Notes under the pieces: model-generated
Told to the model about the DNA's origin: nothing
What the model saw: only the letters and a program-made list of their open reading frames with translations
Databases searched by the model: none
Position numbers and translations under genes: made by a program
NCBI GenBank assembly: GCA_017591395.1
Contig: WEDG01000327.1
Location: 124,001 to 188,000 of the forward strand
Length of the DNA: 64,000 bases
Direction of reading: 5' to 3'
Source of the DNA: Schistocephalus solidus
Taxonomy: Eukaryota > Platyhelminthes > Cestoda > Diphyllobothriidea > Diphyllobothriidae
Shown here: piece by piece, positions 58,076-64,000 of the stretch
Numbering within the stretch: position 1 is the stretch's first letter
Layout: every line of letters begins with the position of its first letter

Positions 58076-58260
58076 CCCGTGGCTCAATGGTAGACCGTTC
58101 GACTCAAATACCAAAGGCCGCGGGTTCGAATCCCAGGTGTTCCACACTTGGGATTGGGTATGACTGGCTGATGACGGCTAATAAACCAGAAATGGCCATT
58201 CCGGTCTCCCTTGTCTTTGTCGGTTCCACATTATCAACATATGCTACTCGTCGCTATGCG
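58076..58260 (+). mobile_element. short tRNA-derived retroposon with hammerhead-like core, element 2
   Basis: This has the same architecture as the element at 57771. The A-box-like sequence is at 58080, the B box at 58123-58133, CTGATGA at 58168-58174, GAAA at 58189-58192 and GTC at 58204-58206. Stem II here has one pair weakened (AATAAACC). The duplication junction is at its 3' end. Confidence 0.72.
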
Positions 58261-58797
58261 TGTAATTTTTTTCAGATGGTCAGAAAGAAGCTCGTTGAAA
58301 AGCCGGCATCCTGACGTGCTTGAAATATCTATCAGATTATTCCGCAGGATAATCAATTTTATAACCCTACTTCTTTATCATGTTTGAAAAGAAAACACAT
58401 TTCAGAAGACCAGTTGGCAAGCGTGCGCGTGCTTTCGATAAATTATCATTGGGCCAGTACATTTATATGGAAACGGGGTAAAAGCTAAAACATACGATCA
58501 ATAATGTGCGTCTTTTCATACAAGTAAGTCATATGAATTGGGGGTTTGAGGTAAGAGACAGCTGGGTTGGTGGGGGTAGTTTGATGGGACCCTATAAATC
58601 ACACGGAAGACTTCGTTGGGGTCGATTAACATTTAACGGGATAGCCCATCTACTGCGTTTACGCCAACACTAGGTTGACTGGTGCGGAGGGACTGACTGA
58701 GCCTTGCTTATACGCGGGACTTCTTCGCTTGTGGGCAGGACACAGTTAGTCTTGCGCAAAATTCCAGAGAGCGTGAATATTTCCGCATCACAGGCCT

Positions 58798-58880
58798 ACT
58801 AACCCAAACCTCAACCCTAAATTTGACCCTTACCTTAACCCCAACCTTTACCAAAACCCCATCGTAACCCTAACACTAAC
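58798..58880. repeat. degenerate telomere-like CCCTAA tract, unit 2
   Basis: This is the duplicate of 53020-53100 with a few substitutions. Confidence 0.5.
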
Positions 58881-59324
58881 TGTAGTCTCTCTGGAAGTTA
58901 GCACAAGGCCCTCGAAATAGGGGCAGTGTACATTCTCGTGTCATTCCAACTTGTGAAAATGTCCCAGCGTAGAACGCCAAGAAACGAACAGTCCCTCTGC
59001 GTCAGTCTGCCTGTTGTGAGTGTAAATAGGGCATTAATTAATGCAGTTGGTTTTCTTGGATGTCAGAACCGGACTGGTGCCTAGTTATAAAAACGGTATT
59101 TGAGGGGGACACCGTGTTTGCCTACAACCTGCAATCATATGCCATTTTGTTTTATTGTCATTTCAACAAGACCTCCAAGGAGATCAATTGATCATCTCGT
59201 ATGTAGTCACCAGAATGTACATGCACCTGAATGAACCAGGACCGGTCTCTGGGAATTCTTTAGTTTGCTCTCCTCAAGTTTCGATATTTTCGTAACCAAC
59301 ACGCATGTGTTTGTGCATGTTTAG

Positions 59325-60121
59325 GTCAGTTTTTCGCTTTCCGTGGATGGAACGGTCAGCGTATACCCTGCAGCCACCTCCGACACCTTGAACGGATTGA
59401 GGAAGCATCAAATGATCTCGGCCGCGAAAATTGCCCGCGTACTATTGCTTGGTACGAAGCTCATGGACTCCTGGTATATCTCGCCGCCCTCCTCCTCCTC
59501 CTCCTCGTCCCAAAAAACCTACCCCCTGGTCTGGCTGTAACTACATCATTTGTCCAACTATTTGTCAAAGTCACGCCTACTCCGGCCGCTCAGCTAGAAA
59601 CTGACCTGGCAGCGCTACAGCTTACGCCGACTCAGCTGGCTACTGTCACCCGAGTCGGTATTTCGCTGGGGCCCCGCTCACCTTTGACGCTCGGTGGGTG
59701 GGCCGGTGTCGACATGCGCTTGGACAACAGTGACGGTCTCGAACTGCGTCTGACAGCGCCTGCGACTCCAGATGTTGAGTGGCGCGTGCGTTATGTGGAG
59801 AGCTGGGTCGTGGCCAGCGCTCGTGTCCTCCGGGAGGCCCGCAGACGCGGAGAAAATGCTGCTTGGAGAAGAGCCGCCAGGGCGCTTCGACGGCCCTCCG
59901 GGCACAGCTTCCAAACCGATAACATAATCTATTCTCCGAAACCCTGGCCCGCCTGGACAGCTTCAGAAGCCGACCAGTTGGCTCAGAGCGAACGCGTCGA
60001 GGGCTATCACTGGGAACCCGTGGTCTTTGAACCACCTGTAAAGACGGTCCGGTCAGAACTACTCGACGATCCTTCCGTCTATCAAATCCGTCCGGATTTC
60101 CTCGAGACCACATTGAATTGA
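59325..60121 (+). CDS. Ten-m: teneurin terminal exon, copy 2 (tandem duplicate; one homopolymer indel)
   Basis: This is a nearly identical second copy of the terminal exon, with its own acceptor (tgtttag at 59324) and stop. It lacks the indels at the first A-run (A4, 59427-59430) and the T-run (T3, 59661-59663). Its second A-run is A6 (59512-59517) where copy 1 has A7, which moves the frame and produces an early TAA shortly after. The following C-run is C5, against C4 in copy 1. At least two coding substitutions separate the copies (Ser/Leu at 59388, and Leu/Arg near 60050). The final segment from [15 protein letters not shown] to the stop is open. Confidence 0.83.
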
Positions 60122-62303
60122 CTACACCTAGTGGTTTCTCCTCTTGAATATTCTCATCTGCCACCCCTCTCCGCCTACCCGCCAATCAGAGTTGGTTGAT
60201 ATATGTTCAAAATCAGATGTGGAGGGGCTGCCTTGTGCTTTATTACTGCTACCCTATACGTCTTCGTTCCCCGCCCTCTCTCTTCCCTTCCTCACAGGCA
60301 GGCATCATGCTCCTTGCTGGGAAGTTGCTCCTTGTTTTTTCGTCTTCTGCTGTGTGATCTCGCTTCCATGGAAGTAAATTAAAGTCCACGTTCTCGTGTC
60401 CGCACCTCCCAACACACACAAACACACGCTGGCATCTTAACTCGTGCAGTGTTTCTTTGCCCGGTGCCACACCTCTTCCTATTTCTCCCCCGCTCTGCGA
60501 TGTGACATTTGTCTTTCAAAAAAGCAGACCCTGATTCTGGTGAGTTCTTTACAGCGCTGTGTCGAAGACTTCTTCCAGGCACGAAACTGGTGGGCAAGTG
60601 GCATTGGCCTCCACATGCGCTCGTGCCCCCCGATGCCGATGTGTACATCTCCCATCTTCCTTTTTGCTCCCCCCCAAGTCTCTCACACAGCCTCACCTTT
60701 TGCATTTACAACACACCCACACACACACACAAAATTTCTTTGCAATATCATGACCATCTTGTTATTTTTCTTTCTTTCCTTCCTGCCGTTTCTGCACCCC
60801 ATCGGGGTGTATGATTTCTATCTGACTGTTTGTAAATAAGAAAGAGAATTGTGCTACCTACCGGGATCCTTTTTTGGCTGATCACGCCCGCATCATCAAC
60901 CTTTGCGTTATGGCCGTCTCCTCGGCTGAAGGCGGCACGCACGACGCGAACTCGAGTGATTAAATGCTTCAGTTACCTGCGTGCAGGCGGGTCTATTGAA
61001 GGGCTACCCCGCGTTTGATCAAATAAAGGGACAGCTACGCAAGGCGGGTAAAACCTCAGGCCTGAGTTCTCTGTATTTTGCGCATATTGACTATCAAATT
61101 ACGTATTCTTCTTGTTGTTGTGACACCAACTTCACACTTAATTGGTCAGCAGTTGTCTGTGTAACCTATAATGTGAGTCCTTGAGAACTTATAACCTATC
61201 AGACGTAATTTCCTTGATCGGGCGCTCTCAGGCGTGCTAATACAACAGACAGAAAAGCAATTCCGTACATTCTGGGTCATCCAGATGTCAGATTAATTAG
61301 TACACATGAAGCTGGAACCCAGATCCCTGATCTATATAAAGGCATTCTTTTTATCCAGACGCACTTTCCTAGGCTTCGTATGACTCCGTCAGCAAAATCC
61401 TCTGATCTCAGCAGTGACCACCGCTGCCGTAGACAGCACCTCTGGATTCTGTGTGGACTAGATCACTCGTCCATGCCACTAGGCTTTGGCGTTGATTTAC
61501 AATCATTGGAGTGTATCCCTTACTCTTATTGTCACAACAGTCACGGAGTCCAAATCAACTTATAAATAACGTAGATCGATTTATGCTTTTTCAGGAGGTT
61601 TGTCCACTTGCGGTTTGATCCACGGCTGCTCTTTGAAACAGCGTCGGTCGTACGTACTCCATTACCGATTGACAGAGAATACCGCCACTTTGAGTTTTTT
61701 GAGTAGAATGAAGGCATGATCAGTGAGCGTCAGTCCCTTGTGATCTCAGGTCTTACTCATAAGAAGAAATTCCTTTGAATAGAAATTAAAAATTCTTTTC
61801 TATATTCCATGTCCAGAGAAGAACTTTGTCCGCGAAGTACGACGAAAGCTTCCGGAAGGGCTATCTCCGCAGTTAGGATTGACTATGGCATATCAGGGTC
61901 TTCCCAAGTTAAAGCCGTTTGGTAGCATTTAGGGACGGGGGTGGTGTAATATGGCCTGTACCTAGACGACAAGAAAAAGAAGGGTGAATTTTCGCGTTGA
62001 AGTCGTTCTTTCTGATGCGTCCGCCAGGATGTCTATAAAGCTAAGGACCAAATGCGAACATAACTGCAACTCCTATTCTTTGGTAGGAGAATAATACAAA
62101 AAGATGAGTGATATTCATATAAATCTGAAGAGCAACACAGGAAGTGACTGCCTACTCTGTTGTCTAGTAACTATGGCCTGATTCACTGTTACCAGACCTT
62201 AATCAGATCCGGTTATCTATTTGTGGCTATACGCATGTGTCTGTGTCTGACGCATGGAAACCGCTGGTCAGACGCAGACGCTGTCAGTAACCATTACTTA
62301 CTG
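60122..62303. other. 3' flank of terminal exon, unit 2
   Basis: This is the copy of 54345-56527. It has the same CA run and AATAAA (61022-61027) and no recognisable gene. Confidence 0.6.
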
Positions 62304-63041
62304 TTAGGTCTGCCGCATGGCGGATTTGCACTCCTCACCCGCATCGCACTTCTGGAGCGCCGACTCGAAGGATGCGATGAAATCTTCTGGTCGAGCATCT
62401 CTCGTGTTGAATTTTGCGTCATAGGATAGAACCGCTAGTTGATGCTGAGTGAGCCGATTGGAGGACAAGTTGGGAACCAGGACCCCATTGGAGGAGGGTT
62501 GCTTTTTTTCGGACTGATTTTTCTCAAATTTCCCAGACAGCTGGTCATCACGTGACTTGCGGTGACGCCATGCCCTGTCTAGGATTGCCGTTTAGAGGGT
62601 TTCCCGTTCGTGCGTCGTAAAGATTTCCTGGCGAGTCGAAGAATGTTGTTCAATCATACGGCGTATTTTGTTAATTCGGACATGAAAATCGCGTCTTAGC
62701 AGCCTGATCATTCACTTCTTCAAATCTGCCCTCGTCCGCTGGCATAGGTCAGTGTTCACGGGCGGTCTATATTTGAGGCGTTTTGGTAAGACGTTCTCGT
62801 CAAGGCACCGGTGCAGGAATTTCAGTTGAGCGTAGGTGGATGACTCTCGCCTCGCAAGAGCCTCCAATCTGTATGCCGAGTGAGGGTCTGTGCACCCATA
62901 GCATAAATTAATATGCGTAAAGATTCGAGGTCCCGATATCTTATCGCGTTCACTATCTCCCGAAGAAGAAGAAGAGGGGGCAAGTTCATGAACCAAATTG
63001 TATGTGTACTGACGTTTCGAAAGCCTTCTCGCTTCCATCAC
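62304..63041 (-). pseudogene. Penelope-like retroelement fragment, unit 2
   Basis: This is the duplicate of 56528-57208. It has the same motif order on the minus strand, with an additional stop near 62712, and indels in T-runs around 62505 and 62520. Upstream residues (KRQYTYNLVHELAPSSSS) are open here because a GAA run differs in length from unit 1. It is clearly a dead fragment. Confidence 0.68.
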
Positions 63042-63550
63042 CAGAGTATCGTGGTTGCTGCTCCTGGTGGCCTTGAGGTAGTCAGCCTTGCCGCGGGCCT
63101 CGTATTATATCCATGGTGGACGCGTGAACTTTGACCTGCCCATTCGCCACTGACGGCCTTAGACCTCCCCGAGGTTGAACGCCGGTGGGCTCGCGTGACA
63201 TCTGTCCCCTTTGGAGCCGTCGTAGGTTTAGGCAAGGCAGCGTGTCTGTTGGCCTCCCCAACGTCAATCAGTGAACTGATCAGTCGTTGCTGCTGTCGTG
63301 AATTGTTCTCCGTTTTGCGGGTGCATTGGGATAGGCGAGTGTTTGAATTTGCCCATGCGACCTCCGGCCGCCACCCCCTCTTTTCCGTGAGCGTGGGCTC
63401 TCGGTTCCGCGTGCTCGTTTGCCTTATTGGCCCTAGCCGAACTGATCCGAGCCTTGTACGAAGCGCCTTGTAGGCGGGATGTAACTCTATAGTTCGGTTG
63501 AGTGTGCCAGTCGAGGACCAACTCTCGATCATCAGTCTGGTCTGGTCTGG

Positions 63551-63715
63551 ATTCGTTGCTCAATGGTAGAGCGTTCGACTCAAATACCAAAGCTCGTGGG
63601 TATGACTGGCTTATGACGGCTAATAAGCCAGAAATGGCCATTCCGGTCTCCCTTGTCTTTGTCGGTTCCACATTATCAACATATGCTACTCGTCGCTATG
63701 CGACTGCCTGTGAGT
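63551..63715 (+). mobile_element. short retroposon, element 3 (B box deleted)
   Basis: This is the unit-2 equivalent of the element at 57771. The A box is mutated (ttgctcaatgg), and a deletion removes the B box between 63596 and 63600. The hammerhead-like tail remains, with CTTATGA at 63610-63616. Confidence 0.65.
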
Positions 63716-63831
63716 ACTCTAGTCTGAGTTCCAGGGCACATCGGAACATAACTGTTCCTTTAGCAGATCGGTGAGCCACACACTATCATCATATTCCCGA
63801 TCGCAACCGACAAAGCAACGAGCCCGTGGCT

Positions 63832-64000
63832 CAATGGTAGACCGTCCGACTCAAATACCAAAGGCCGCGGGTTCGAATCCCAGGTGTTCCACACTTGGGA
63901 TTGGGTATGACTGGCTGATGACGGCTAATAAGCCAGAAATGGCCATTCCGGTCTCCCTTGTCTTTGTCAGTTCCACATTATCAACATATGCTACTCGTCG
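63832..64000 (+). mobile_element. short tRNA-derived retroposon with hammerhead-like core, element 4 (cut by window end)
   Basis: A-box-like sequence is at 63837, with ggttcgaatcc following. CTGATGA is at 63915-63921, GAAA at 63936-63939 and GTC at 63951-63953. Stem II GGCT/AGCC is intact with an AATA loop. This is the best-preserved core in the window. Confidence 0.72.

Larger units (their letters stand above)
52477..58260. repeat. tandem segmental duplication, unit 1 (5.78 kb)
   Basis: The unit begins tgtaattttttcagatggtc and ends ctcgtcgctatgcg, where unit 2 begins at once with the same start. It contains the end of the last intron, the terminal exon, about 2.2 kb of featureless 3' flank, a minus-strand Penelope-like fragment and two tRNA/hammerhead-like short elements. 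The left end lies within a MITE-like arm and the right end at the tail of a short retroposon. Confidence 0.95.
58261..64000. repeat. tandem segmental duplication, unit 2 (runs to window end)
   Basis: This is a direct repeat of 52477-58260 with the same order of features. Differences seen are scattered substitutions, homopolymer and GAA-run length changes, a short insertion near 62877 and a deletion of roughly 37 bases near 63596 that removes the B box of one short element. The window ends about 7 bases before the unit's expected end, so whether a third unit follows cannot be seen. Confidence 0.95.

Overview
This window is animal genomic DNA, most likely from a parasitic flatworm and probably a tapeworm (inferred). 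It is dominated by one large intron-rich gene on the + strand, the 3' part of a teneurin (Ten-m/Odz). Teneurin is a type II transmembrane adhesion receptor with a giant extracellular region. I placed 24 coding exons from 2717 to 54344 by family similarity, AG/GT splice sites and reading-frame phase. Every junction is phase-compatible, and exons 1-23 give an exact whole number of codons (2501). The exons encode, in order, eight EGF repeats, the Cys-rich region, the Ig-like/transthyretin-like region, the beta-plug and NHL propeller, the YD-repeat shell, the Rhs-core-like motif and the C-terminal toxin-like (Tox-GHH/TCAP) domain. The cytoplasmic domain, membrane segment and first exons lie upstream of the window.

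Layout: 1-2716 is intron or upstream sequence with a MITE-like element. 2717-26052 holds the EGF, Cys-rich and first Ig-like exons, separated by introns of up to 10.9 kb full of decayed repeats. 28353-36288 is a compact exon cluster (Ig-like, propeller, start of the YD shell). 36289-41111 is a repeat-rich intron. 41112-46274 holds the YD-shell exons. 46275-53545 is a 7.3 kb intron carrying a dead APE-type LINE with tandem 5' units. 52477-58260 and 58261-64000 are two tandem copies of a 5.8 kb unit. Each unit contains a full terminal teneurin exon, 3' flank, a Penelope-like element fragment on the minus strand and tRNA-like/hammerhead-like short elements.

The main points for follow-up are these. 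(1) The teneurin C-terminal exon is tandemly duplicated, each copy with its own splice acceptor and stop codon. The copies carry different single-base indels, all in homopolymers. (2) EGF2 and EGF5, the repeats whose odd cysteine joins teneurin dimers in other animals, each lack both Cys1 and Cys3 here and so have no free cysteine. (3) A short retroposon family combines tRNA-like A/B boxes with a hammerhead-ribozyme-like core. (4) The LINE is preceded by tandem ~0.36-0.39 kb units, and related two-zinc-finger fragments lie elsewhere. (5) A family of long repeats and a MITE-like family recur through the introns, one MITE arm lying at the duplication breakpoint.

All assignments are by eye. Family comparisons come from general knowledge of teneurins and retroelements, not from a database search.
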